A stretch of 5,290 nt of DNA from Gallionellaceae bacterium (lineage in GTDB: Bacteria; Pseudomonadota; Gammaproteobacteria; Burkholderiales; Gallionellaceae): contig JAUYFR010000257.1 of the NCBI GenBank assembly GCA_030690855.1, positions 1-5,290 on the forward strand, given 5' to 3'. Of this stretch, positions 1-5,290 are shown piece after piece (the stretch's first letter is position 1; each line of letters opens with the position of its first letter). Below the pieces are notes generated by a model, which made no database searches, was not told the DNA's origin, and saw only the letters and a list, made by a program, of their open reading frames with translations. The translations under genes and the position numbers were made by a program.

Positions 1-180
1 TTGTTTTGATGACGCAAAATGGGTTTCAAATCGAGGCGTTAATGGGCTCACACCAATAGGGGATGAGATTTGAAATTTTGCGGGAGGTGCAATGCTCCCG
101 GCTCTATAAAAAGCGCCGACGAACGCGATTAAAACAGCAAACAATAGAGCGCCACGTCTTGAAATCAAGTGATACAACAT
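1..180 (-). CDS. Partial exported or membrane-anchored protein of unknown function (N-terminal 60 residues)
   Basis: An open frame of 60 codons begins at an ATG at 180-178 and runs off the left edge without a stop. The start overlaps the TGA of the upstream GT39 gene by one base (TGATG), a classic sign of translational coupling, so this is very likely the fourth gene of the same operon. The product starts MLYHLISRRGALLFAVLIAF: a short stretch with two arginines, a hydrophobic segment at about residues 10-24, then a Pro/Ser-rich stretch (APPAKFQISSPIGVSPLTP) and RFETHFASSK. This fits a signal peptide or signal anchor with the rest of the protein in the periplasm. The FETHFAS stretch faintly recalls the start of BNR-repeat, sialidase-like proteins found near GT39 and GtrA genes, but that is memory and not proof. 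Function should be left open until the rest of the gene is read. Confidence 0.75.
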   Translation of the reverse strand, partial: MLYHLISRRGALLFAVLIAFVGAFYRAGSIAPPAKFQISSPIGVSPLTPRFETHFASSKQ

Positions 181-1910
181 CAGCGGCAAGCTTCTTTAAG
201 TGGACGTGCAAGCATGGCCTGCGCTGATTCGATTAGCAATTCTTTGACAAACAGTTGCTGAAATACTTCACCCTTAAATATCTTTTTAATTTCTTCAGTG
301 CTGTGCCGACTACGAATCTCTAAGCGCTGGCCAATCACTTTGCAACCCTCACACTTTTCTTGCAGAGGCATCTGTATTGCGAACAAAGCATATTGCGCAG
401 ACAGCTCACTCACACTTTGCTCAGGCGGCGAAACATAACCATGCACTTGCGCACCCGGCAACAAGAAACGATAACCCTCATCTACCGCCCTAAAGTTGCA
501 AGGCGTCCACACCTCTTTGCCTTTGGCGTAATTCTGTGCCTCCGCGCTAAAGTTGCCGGCTGCGCCATCAAAAGGGCGCAGAAATGCGGCCAACACCAAC
601 AATACCAGCAAGGCCACCACACTCAGCAATGCACGGGTATAGCGACTCCAGAAAATTGCCGTTAACGTAAGCACCGCCGTGACCAACAACAATATCCAAT
701 AAGTGCGGCCATACAATTCAGCACGAGGTAATTCAAGCTGCAAGCGCCAAGATAAAAAGGCAATGAGCCCGAGTACCATTCCAGCAAACAGCAAGCTGAG
801 TACAAAAGAAAAACGGCCAATACGCTGCCAACTCAGTGCGCACAACACCGCCAACCCAGGCATGGCTTCTAGCAGATAGCGCGCGGTGCGCTGACTCGGA
901 ACAGTGAACACAACGAACAGTACCGCCATCCAAATCCACAACATTTTTTCAGCATCACTCAGCAATGCGCGTCGGCGATAGGCACTCCAAAATACCGCAA
1001 TGACTGGAAACGCCAGCAGGCCTGCATTCATCGGGTAGCCCACTAGCAGCGCCCACACACTACTACCGCCCCACAACAAATTGCCTAAATAGCTACCCGA
1101 GCGAGGATCAAATTTCCCTGCATTCTCACCCACAATAAATTCGCGCCATACTGCTTGTGGATCTGGGTCAAATACAAACCACAGACTGAATAATGCTAGA
1201 GAGACCACCACGGTGATAGCCACTTTCCACGAATCTTTAAGCAAGAATGCTTGCAAGCGATAATCACGCTGATGCAAATACCACCAAGAGAGCGCTAGGC
1301 TCACAGGCGCTACCAACGCAAAAGATTTATACAACAAGCCAATACCCACTTGAACGCCGAGCAATACCGGCACAATCAAACGCGAATCAAATGCGGTCGC
1401 ACGCCAATACAGTAAAGTAAAAAACGGCAGGAAGAGCCAGAAAACTTCAGCTGGATTAACGAGAAAGGGGCGGCCATAACGATAAGTGCTAAAAAAAGCT
1501 AAAAACGAAAGCGCTGCGATAAATCCCGTTTCCGTTGGGTCATCACCCGTTTCACCCTGATTTCTCGCTAGGCGTTTTGCTAATAAAAAAACCAACAACG
1601 CCGTTAGCAAAGTGTAAATCACACTGGGGTAACGCAAATTCAACAATGTCCATTCATGCCCCCAATGCGTCGAGGTAATGCCCTGCCAAAACAACAACGG
1701 CGGCTTGGTGTTGCGCATATCTTGCAACTGAGACTGCAAGGGCAGCAGATGACCACTATCAGCAGTTAGACGAGTGATATGCGCGTAAACCATCTCGTCC
1801 CCATTCCTAGGGATGTGCTGGCTATCGAGCGCATAGAAATATGTGAATACCGCCAGCAAAATCGCTAGCGCATAGAAAACAAAACGGAAGGGCGTTTCCT
1901 TAGGCAGCAT
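180..1910 (-). CDS. GT39/ArnT-like polytopic membrane glycosyltransferase
   Basis: A 576-residue inner-membrane protein of the ArnT/PMT-like superfamily (GT-C fold). Members move a sugar from a polyprenyl-phosphate donor onto lipid A, another glycan or a protein on the periplasmic side. Family marks are visible: a first membrane helix at about 9-27; an acidic pair in the first periplasmic loop (RNGDEMVYA, D38 and E39), the expected catalytic site; NTKPPLLFW at 67-75, the usual KPP motif; RYP at 93-95; and SQRTARYLLEAMPGL at 339-353, like the family's R-x-x-R-Y-L-L-P stretch. About ten to twelve hydrophobic helices extend to about residue 445, followed by a soluble tail of about 130 residues that should be periplasmic and carries C471, C520 and C523 (CEGC). 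Length is normal or slightly long for the family. The ATG at 1910 overlaps the gtrA-like stop by 11 bp. No strong Shine-Dalgarno is seen, so coupling is likely. The transferred sugar and the acceptor cannot be told; naming it arnT would be unjustified. Confidence 0.88.
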   Translation of the reverse strand: MLPKETPFRFVFYALAILLAVFTYFYALDSQHIPRNGDEMVYAHITRLTADSGHLLPLQSQLQDMRNTKPPLLFWQGITSTHWGHEWTLLNLRYPSVIYTLLTALLVFLLAKRLARNQGETGDDPTETGFIAALSFLAFFSTYRYGRPFLVNPAEVFWLFLPFFTLLYWRATAFDSRLIVPVLLGVQVGIGLLYKSFALVAPVSLALSWWYLHQRDYRLQAFLLKDSWKVAITVVVSLALFSLWFVFDPDPQAVWREFIVGENAGKFDPRSGSYLGNLLWGGSSVWALLVGYPMNAGLLAFPVIAVFWSAYRRRALLSDAEKMLWIWMAVLFVVFTVPSQRTARYLLEAMPGLAVLCALSWQRIGRFSFVLSLLFAGMVLGLIAFLSWRLQLELPRAELYGRTYWILLLVTAVLTLTAIFWSRYTRALLSVVALLVLLVLAAFLRPFDGAAGNFSAEAQNYAKGKEVWTPCNFRAVDEGYRFLLPGAQVHGYVSPPEQSVSELSAQYALFAIQMPLQEKCEGCKVIGQRLEIRSRHSTEEIKKIFKGEVFQQLFVKELLIESAQAMLARPLKEACR

Positions 1911-2421
1911 CGTCTTTTGAATTTTTTCTGGCCCGCGAAGTCGGCAACATCTTCACCCGACCGAAAGTCCAAATATCGTTCAACACAAAATTGAGTACGC
2001 TGGTAACCACGATCGCAATAAAGTTAGCAATGAGATAGTAAACGTGCGGTGCCATCAAATTTGTAAAGACCACTTGCAAGGCGATACTCACACCACAAGA
2101 CAGCGTGTACTGGCCGAATTGCAATGTCCAAGGACGGTTGTAGTGTTGCTTACGATCCGCCCAGGTCCACAAACGATTCCAGAAAAAATTATTTAGCGTC
2201 GCAAAAAATATCGCGAGGCCCAGCGATAAATTCAGTCCTACCCAATTCACCTCGCCCGGCACATACGACACATGAAAAATATATTCCTGCGCAAGGTACA
2301 ACACACCTTGATTGACAACGATTCCCGATGCGCCAACCGTACCAAATTTCAGGAATCGCTTAGAAAAAATACGGCGCAACAACGAGGCTGCTTTTATCCG
2401 AAGATTCAGCCCTGATTTCAT
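1900..2421 (-). CDS. GtrA-like family membrane protein
   Basis: A 173-residue protein of the GtrA-like family, small four-helix membrane proteins thought to help flip undecaprenyl-phosphate-linked sugars across the inner membrane, as in O-antigen glucosylation and cell-wall arabinan or teichoic acid glycosylation. Visible marks: a basic N-terminus; RFLKFGTVGASGIVVNQGVL at 22-41, the family's opening pattern; helix 2 at about 62-80 followed by NNFFWNRLWTWAD (77-89); helix 3 at about 103-122; helix 4 at about 128-148 ending in SVLNFVLNDIWTFGR (141-155), the repeat-like counterpart of the first N-x-F-W/W-T-W block. The tail (156-173) is basic and polar. It starts at an ATG sharing an ATGA overlap with the GT9 stop and its own stop lies inside the start of the GT39 gene, so all three are coupled. 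Its usual partner, a GtrB-like polyprenyl-phosphate glycosyltransferase, is not visible here; the GT39 enzyme is the natural user of the flipped donor. Confidence 0.9.
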   Translation of the reverse strand: MKSGLNLRIKAASLLRRIFSKRFLKFGTVGASGIVVNQGVLYLAQEYIFHVSYVPGEVNWVGLNLSLGLAIFFATLNNFFWNRLWTWADRKQHYNRPWTLQFGQYTLSCGVSIALQVVFTNLMAPHVYYLIANFIAIVVTSVLNFVLNDIWTFGRVKMLPTSRARKNSKDDAA

Positions 2422-3638
2422 GCGGCACGCTCCTCGCCCAATAGTTCATGGGTCTTCGCTAACACTTGCTCGGGCGTAATTTGCTTCAAGCATTGGTTAT
2501 TGCCATCACACGGCGAATTGCGATGATTGTAAGCCGTGAGGCATGGCGAACAAGAAAGTGCCGTGTACAAACAATGAATATTCGGCGCCAATGGGCTATA
2601 CAGCGCTGGCGTTTCAGGCCCAAAAAATACCAGTGTTGGCAAACGCGTCAACGCGGAAAACTGCCCCGGCCCGCCATCATTGGTAATCAGCAACTCAGCA
2701 TGATTAAAAATTGCCAACAAGTGACGCACCGATTTTGTGTAGCCAGTTAGGTCGATGCAACTTTCGTGCGCGCAGTGTTTAACGATCTCCTGCGCTAACG
2801 GTTTAGCATCCGGCAAGCCGATCAACGCTACGGCATATCCGTCTTTCAACAAAGCATCGCACAACTGTTTGTAGTATTCAGGTGGCCAAGCGCGAATCGG
2901 CAATAGACCTCCATCGGGGTAAACCAACACTAACTTCTTGCCGACCAAAACCGGAAAATCTGCCCGCAATTTTTCACCGACCTGCTGTAACTCACCTTCA
3001 GCAAATTGCAACAGAGGGGGAGCAGATAATTCAACTAACGCGCCTTTAGCAATCGGCGTGCCGCTCGACTCAATCGCCGCGACCATTGTCATAAACTGTT
3101 GCGACAAATGACGATAAGGGTTGTACATCACGGGGTGTGTGATAAATGAACCACGATACAAACCTTCTTGCGTATACGGGTAAAAGCCAACACGTATTGG
3201 TGTGCCAGAAAGGTAAGCGAAGATACTACTCACCCGAGTAAACAACTCGCAGTCGATGACCACATCAAACTGAAGTGAACGCATCAAACGAATGGCATTG
3301 AGTATGTCGGGAATGAACTGGCCCAAAGATTTATCGTTCAGCGTAATCACATGCTCACGCGGCATCACGTCGAGCAAATCCAATACCTCACGATTTTTTG
3401 CGAACATCAAAATGTGCAAAGCAGCGTCAGGATAGCGTTGCTTGAGTTTGGCGAACATAGGTTGCGCCAACACCAGACTACCCATTTCGGAGAGAAGAAT
3501 AATCAGAATTCGCTTAGGTTGCGCTGCAACGACTGGCGCGCCGAAAAGTGCACGCTTGAAGCGCTCAAACCATGAGAGTAGTCCGCAAATCGGTACGCCT
3601 GCGATACGGTCAACTGCCCGTTGAAAATCAATGTTCAA
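2418..3638 (-). CDS. Glycosyltransferase family 9 (heptosyltransferase-like) protein
   Basis: A 406-residue GT9 family protein, related to the ADP-heptose:LPS heptosyltransferases that build lipopolysaccharide core in the cytoplasm. The N-terminal half has a beta strand and loop KRILIILLSEMGSLVLAQP (42-60), matching the family's acceptor-side opening, then HILMFAKN (75-82) and DVVIDCELFTRVSSIFAYLS (125-144). The C-terminal nucleotide-sugar domain has LVLVYPDGG (236-244), YAVALIGLPDAKPLA (268-282), IDLTGYT (295-301) and the signature region LLITNDGGPGQFSALT (316-331), then FFGPETPALYSPL (338-350). A cysteine cluster follows (C363, C366, C377, C383, with a YNHRNSPC block), known in one GT9 subgroup. 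The usual His in the D-x-G-x-x-H signature is replaced by Gln (Q326). The start is TTG at 3638-3636: an in-frame TGA lies five codons upstream, no in-frame ATG is near, and GGGA lies 7 bases before it. First gene of the surface-glycan operon. Donor sugar and acceptor unknown; it need not be a heptosyltransferase. Confidence 0.88.
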   Translation of the reverse strand: MNIDFQRAVDRIAGVPICGLLSWFERFKRALFGAPVVAAQPKRILIILLSEMGSLVLAQPMFAKLKQRYPDAALHILMFAKNREVLDLLDVMPREHVITLNDKSLGQFIPDILNAIRLMRSLQFDVVIDCELFTRVSSIFAYLSGTPIRVGFYPYTQEGLYRGSFITHPVMYNPYRHLSQQFMTMVAAIESSGTPIAKGALVELSAPPLLQFAEGELQQVGEKLRADFPVLVGKKLVLVYPDGGLLPIRAWPPEYYKQLCDALLKDGYAVALIGLPDAKPLAQEIVKHCAHESCIDLTGYTKSVRHLLAIFNHAELLITNDGGPGQFSALTRLPTLVFFGPETPALYSPLAPNIHCLYTALSCSPCLTAYNHRNSPCDGNNQCLKQITPEQVLAKTHELLGEERAA

Positions 3639-3667
3639 TGCGTCGTCCCATCACGATATTTTTATGA

Positions 3668-3682
3668 GGCAGATTGCCTGCC
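3668..3682 (-). promoter_or_regulatory. Inverted repeat in the presumed leader of the GT9 operon
   Basis: GGCAG at 3668-3672 and CTGCC at 3678-3682 form a perfect 5-bp stem with a 5-base loop. If transcription starts just left of the candidate -10 box at 3718-3723, this hairpin would sit in the 5' untranslated leader about 30 bases before the TTG start. An overlapping alternative pairing (AGGCA and TGCCT, 3667-3679) exists. On the minus strand it is followed by CATAAAAATATC, not a T run, so a terminator is unlikely. It may be incidental. Confidence 0.3.
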
Positions 3683-3717
3683 GTTTTCCCTCAACACAAG
3701 CACATCGAAGGCGCGGC

Positions 3718-3746
3718 ATTATCGGTGAAAGCCACCGATTCAACAA
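3718..3746 (-). promoter_or_regulatory. Candidate sigma-70 promoter for the GT9-gtrA-GT39 operon
   Basis: Reading the minus strand, TTGTTG (3746-3741) is followed after exactly 17 bases by GATAAT (3723-3718). The -10 box matches the TATAAT consensus at five of six bases; the -35 box matches TTGACA only in TTG. Transcription would begin near 3711, giving a leader of about 70 bases to the TTG start of the GT9 gene. Position, spacing and the absence of other good candidates in the spacer support it, but it is only a pattern match. Confidence 0.4.
3721..3739. repeat. Perfect 7-bp inverted repeat overlapping the candidate promoter
   Basis: ATCGGTG (3721-3727) and CACCGAT (3733-3739) are exact reverse complements separated by AAAGC. 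The arms fill most of the gap between the candidate -35 and -10 boxes and enter the -10 box. That placement is typical of an operator for a dimeric repressor, though the same sequence could instead be an RNA hairpin behind xerD. It is not followed by a U tract in either direction. Confidence 0.45.
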
Positions 3747-3773
3747 GCTCACAAAAGATTAAACTCAAATGAC

Positions 3774-4667
3774 TCAGCCTCTTGGATGATGTTTCGCATG
3801 CAGCGCCTTCAGTCTTTCGCGCGCCACGTGAGTATAAATTTGCGTGGTAGAAATATCTGAATGTCCCAATAGCAATTGCACTACGCGCAAATCTGCACCG
3901 TGATTAAGCAAATGCGTGGCAAAGGCGTGACGCAAGGTATGTGGTGACAAGGGCTTATCCAGACCGCCTTTTTTTGCATAGCGTTTGATGAGATACCAAA
4001 ACATCTGCCGCGTCATCGGTCCACCTCGCTGTGTTACAAACATGGCATCACTCAACTTGCCTGATAGCAATAACGGACGCGTTTCTTTCAAATATTTTTG
4101 CAACCAATCCAATGCCTCCTCACCCAATGGCACTAGCCGCTCCTTGCTTCCCTTACCCATCACCCGCACCACGCCCATGTCGAGGCTCACTTGCGCTACT
4201 GTCAAATTCACCAACTCTGACACGCGCAGGCCTGTGGCGTACAACACCTCCAACATGGTGCGATCACGCATCCCCAGTAATGTTTCAACGGCTGGCGCAT
4301 TCAATAGTGACTCGACGTCGGCTTCGGTGAGACTCTTGGGCAAGCTACGCGGTAACTTCGGCGAGGCAATCTGTAAAGTGGGGTCCGTCGAAATTTTATT
4401 TTGTCGGAGTAAATAGCGAAACAAGCGCTTCAAGCTAGAAATCGCTCGGCTGGTGCTACTCGCCTTGGCTTTTTGTTGCGTAAAAAGATGCGCCAAAAAC
4501 CCTTGAATATCGGCCTGCGTAACCGCCAAGATGGAAACCCCTTGCGGCGAAAGCCAGTCAGAAAACTTCATTAAATCAAGGCGATAACTTTCCAGTGTGT
4601 TGCGCGAAAGGCCATCTTCCAGCCATATCGCATCACAAAACTCATCGAGCAAATCAGCGTCGCTCAT
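3774..4667 (-). CDS. xerD: Site-specific tyrosine recombinase XerD
   Basis: A 297-residue tyrosine recombinase. Together with XerC, XerD resolves chromosome dimers at the dif site near the replication terminus, under control of FtsK at the division septum. The N-terminal SAM-like DNA-binding domain spans about residues 4-90 (GLSRNTLESYRLDLMKFSDW at 19-38; SRAISSLKRLFRYLL at 73-87). The catalytic domain covers about 110-297, and all six catalytic positions are present: R148 (ATGLRVSEL), K172 (GKGSKER), H243 and R246 (SPHTLRHAFATHLL), H269 (LLGHS) and the nucleophile Y278 (ISTTQIYTHV). The C-terminus RERLKALHAKHHPRG closely resembles E. coli XerD, and both this and the length of just under 300 residues favour XerD over XerC or a phage integrase. 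The ATG at 4667 lies 14 bp inside the end of ogt, with no clear Shine-Dalgarno, so coupling to ogt is likely. The gene looks intact. Confidence 0.96.
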   Translation of the reverse strand: MSDADLLDEFCDAIWLEDGLSRNTLESYRLDLMKFSDWLSPQGVSILAVTQADIQGFLAHLFTQQKAKASSTSRAISSLKRLFRYLLRQNKISTDPTLQIASPKLPRSLPKSLTEADVESLLNAPAVETLLGMRDRTMLEVLYATGLRVSELVNLTVAQVSLDMGVVRVMGKGSKERLVPLGEEALDWLQKYLKETRPLLLSGKLSDAMFVTQRGGPMTRQMFWYLIKRYAKKGGLDKPLSPHTLRHAFATHLLNHGADLRVVQLLLGHSDISTTQIYTHVARERLKALHAKHHPRG

Positions 4668-5127
4668 GAGCTAGCAACCATTTCTTGATATTCAGTGCGC
4701 CGTCATCTGCACGATGCATAAAGCCCCCTAAACCCGACTGACTCACCACACGGTGACACGGCACAATGATTGGAATCGGATTGTTACCACAAGCCTGCCC
4801 TACCGCACGCGGACTAGAGAGAATCAATTTAGCTAACGCACCATAAGTTTGAACTTGACCAAGCGGGATCTCGCACATTGCTTGCCACACCTTACGCTGA
4901 TGTACCGTACCATCTAATTTTAGGGGCAGATCAAACTGAAAACTGGCATCAGCAAAATACGCCGCCAACTGTGAACAAACCTCAAAGACAAATGAATCTG
5001 CTGGTGCCAACTCCTCCTGTTCACCCACCAAAAAAGTAATGCCTGTCAATGTCTCTTCCGCCGTATGAATGCCAACCACGCCAAAAGGCGTACGCATTTT
5101 CGCTTGAAAAAGTTGAGCTATGGACAT
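4654..5127 (-). CDS. ogt: Methylated-DNA--[protein]-cysteine S-methyltransferase (Ogt type)
   Basis: A suicide DNA-repair protein that removes the methyl group from O6-methylguanine (and O4-methylthymine) by moving it to its own cysteine. From the ATG at 5127 it is 157 residues: an N-terminal ribonuclease-H-like domain (TPFGVVGIH, then ETLTGITFL) and a C-terminal catalytic domain. The latter shows VHQRKVWQAMCEIPLGQVQTYGALA in two adjoining pieces (helix-turn-helix and Tyr switch), SPRAVGQACGNNP with the arginine finger, and the active-site IVPCHRVV with the acceptor at C124. There is no AdaA-type or AraC-type extension, so this is the single-domain Ogt/MGMT class, not Ada. The start is uncertain: in-frame ATG at 5139 and TTG at 5172 are possible (161 or 172 residues), and none has a good Shine-Dalgarno. 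I prefer 5127 because conserved sequence begins soon after it. It overlaps xerD downstream. Confidence 0.93.
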   Translation of the reverse strand: MSIAQLFQAKMRTPFGVVGIHTAEETLTGITFLVGEQEELAPADSFVFEVCSQLAAYFADASFQFDLPLKLDGTVHQRKVWQAMCEIPLGQVQTYGALAKLILSSPRAVGQACGNNPIPIIVPCHRVVSQSGLGGFMHRADDGALNIKKWLLAHERR

Positions 5128-5157
5128 ACTAAGAATCATATCGTAAGAATAACAAAG

Positions 5158-5170
5158 GGAAGCCTCTTCC
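5158..5170. repeat. Short inverted repeat upstream of ogt
   Basis: GGAAG (5158-5162) and CTTCC (5166-5170) are exact reverse complements around CCT. The site lies about 30 bases upstream of the preferred ogt start, in what should be leader or promoter DNA. It could be a small operator half-site pair, but a 5-bp match is weak evidence. Confidence 0.25.
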
Positions 5171-5175
5171 AATAT

Positions 5176-5226
5176 GAAATGAGTCTAAAGGTAGGTCGTA
5201 TTTCCAACAAGAGATGAGTCTGAGGG
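5176..5226 (+). repeat. Imperfect direct repeat, two 16-bp copies 35 bp apart
   Basis: Copies at 5176-5191 and 5211-5226 agree at 13 of 16 bases, with an identical core ATGAGTCT (5179-5186 and 5214-5221). All three differences are A to G changes. The pair lies between ogt and the plus-strand frame that starts at the edge. Repeats like this occur near the ends of some insertion sequences as transposase-binding sites, or as regulator sites between divergent genes. The other end of any element is outside the window, so its role is not settled. Confidence 0.4.
5182..5210 (-). promoter_or_regulatory. Weak candidate promoter for ogt-xerD
   Basis: On the minus strand TTGTTG (5210-5205) and TAGACT (5187-5182) are separated by 17 bases. 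The -10 box matches the consensus at four of six bases and the -35 box only at TTG. If the repeats around it belong to a mobile element, this would be an outward-reading promoter supplied by that element. Evidence is thin. Confidence 0.2.
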
Positions 5227-5270
5227 AATGGCAGGCTGAATCGATCATTATGCAAAGCATGGTGATCAAC

Positions 5271-5290
5271 ATGGAAGAAGCAAAGCTTGT
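5271..5290 (+). CDS. Partial plus-strand gene, possibly the N-terminus of an insertion-sequence transposase
   Basis: A frame open from 5178 runs off the right edge. The preferred start is the ATG at 5271, giving MEEAKL. It is preceded by GGTGATC (5261-5267), which matches the anti-Shine-Dalgarno end of 16S rRNA, four bases before the start. Earlier in-frame ATGs at 5214, 5250 and 5259 would give a longer start (MSLREWQAESIIMQSMVI before MEEAKL). The pattern M-x-E-x-x-L near the start recalls integrase-core (DDE) transposases of IS481- or IS1202-like elements in proteobacteria, from memory only. The divergent orientation and the repeats just before it fit a mobile element inserted beside ogt, but an ordinary divergent chromosomal gene is equally compatible with so few residues. 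Confidence 0.4.

Larger units (their letters stand above)
3639..3773. other. Intergenic spacer between xerD and the GT9 operon
   Basis: This 135-bp spacer holds no credible ORF. It carries two perfect short inverted repeats and one promoter-like pair, listed separately. Neither inverted repeat is followed on the minus strand by a run of T, so no ordinary intrinsic terminator for the ogt-xerD transcript is evident. Read-through from xerD into the GT9 operon is therefore possible, in addition to a local promoter. Confidence 0.6.

Noticed and set aside
81..100. Inverted repeat CGGGAG ... CTCCCG that could resemble a terminator stem
   Set aside because: It lies inside the coding frame of the partial exported protein, has an 8-base loop and is not followed by a T run on the transcribed strand.
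360..665. Plus-strand open frame of 101 codons
   Set aside because: It lies entirely opposite the GT39 gene, has a basic, His/Gln-rich composition with no recognisable domain, and is explained as an antisense shadow. The same applies to plus-strand frames opposite gtrA, GT9 and xerD and to the minus-strand frame at 733-939.
180..1910. Naming the GT39 gene arnT (polymyxin resistance by lipid A aminoarabinose)
   Set aside because: The family is shared by many enzymes with different sugars, and none of the other arn pathway genes is present.
3639..3773. Possible dif site or Xer target next to xerD
   Set aside because: No 28-bp sequence with the expected pair of 11-bp Xer-binding arms is visible; the palindrome present is much shorter and has GC-containing arms unlike dif.
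3985..4416. Plus-strand open frame of 143 codons opposite xerD
   Set aside because: XerD is complete with all six catalytic residues in the other strand; this frame has no family resemblance and no ribosome-binding site that I can see.
3774..4667. XerD-like gene as the integrase of a genomic island carrying the glycan genes
   Set aside because: The protein matches housekeeping XerD closely, including its C-terminus, and there is no tRNA gene or attachment-site repeat in the window.

Overview
The window looks like ordinary chromosome from a Gram-negative proteobacterium, most likely a betaproteobacterium. The basis is the XerD-type recombinase overlapping an Ogt-type DNA methyltransferase gene, a pairing I associate with betaproteobacteria from memory, plus a heptosyltransferase-like GT9 enzyme of the kind that builds lipopolysaccharide or other surface glycans. 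Genus cannot be fixed from the sequence. All confident genes lie on the minus strand, so the order of transcription runs from the right end to the left end.

Right part (about 5290 to 3774): at the extreme right edge a plus-strand reading frame begins and runs off the window. It may be the N-terminus of an insertion-sequence transposase, and a 35-bp-spaced direct repeat lies just before it. Divergent from it, ogt (O6-methylguanine-DNA methyltransferase) and xerD (site-specific tyrosine recombinase) overlap by 14 bp and are probably co-transcribed.

Spacer (3639-3773): 135 bp with two perfect small inverted repeats. One of them, together with a -35/-10-like pair on the minus strand, makes a plausible promoter/operator for the next genes. 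The other would lie in the mRNA leader. There is no clear intrinsic terminator with a U tract.

Left part (3638 to 1): four tightly packed genes with overlaps of 4, 11 and 1 bp: a GT9 family glycosyltransferase, a GtrA-like four-helix membrane protein, a GT39/ArnT-like polytopic membrane glycosyltransferase, and the first 60 codons of an exported or membrane-anchored protein cut by the window edge. Together they suggest a surface-glycan pathway in which sugars are added by a cytoplasmic nucleotide-sugar enzyme (GT9), a polyprenyl-phosphate-linked sugar may be moved across the inner membrane (GtrA-like), and the sugar is attached on the periplasmic side by the GT39 enzyme. The polyprenyl-phosphate sugar synthase (GtrB-like) that would complete this is not in the window.

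I see no clear evidence for an undescribed system here. The points worth a second look are the GT9 variant motif, the promoter-embedded palindrome, the undetermined exported protein at the left edge, and the possible mobile element abutting ogt at the right edge.
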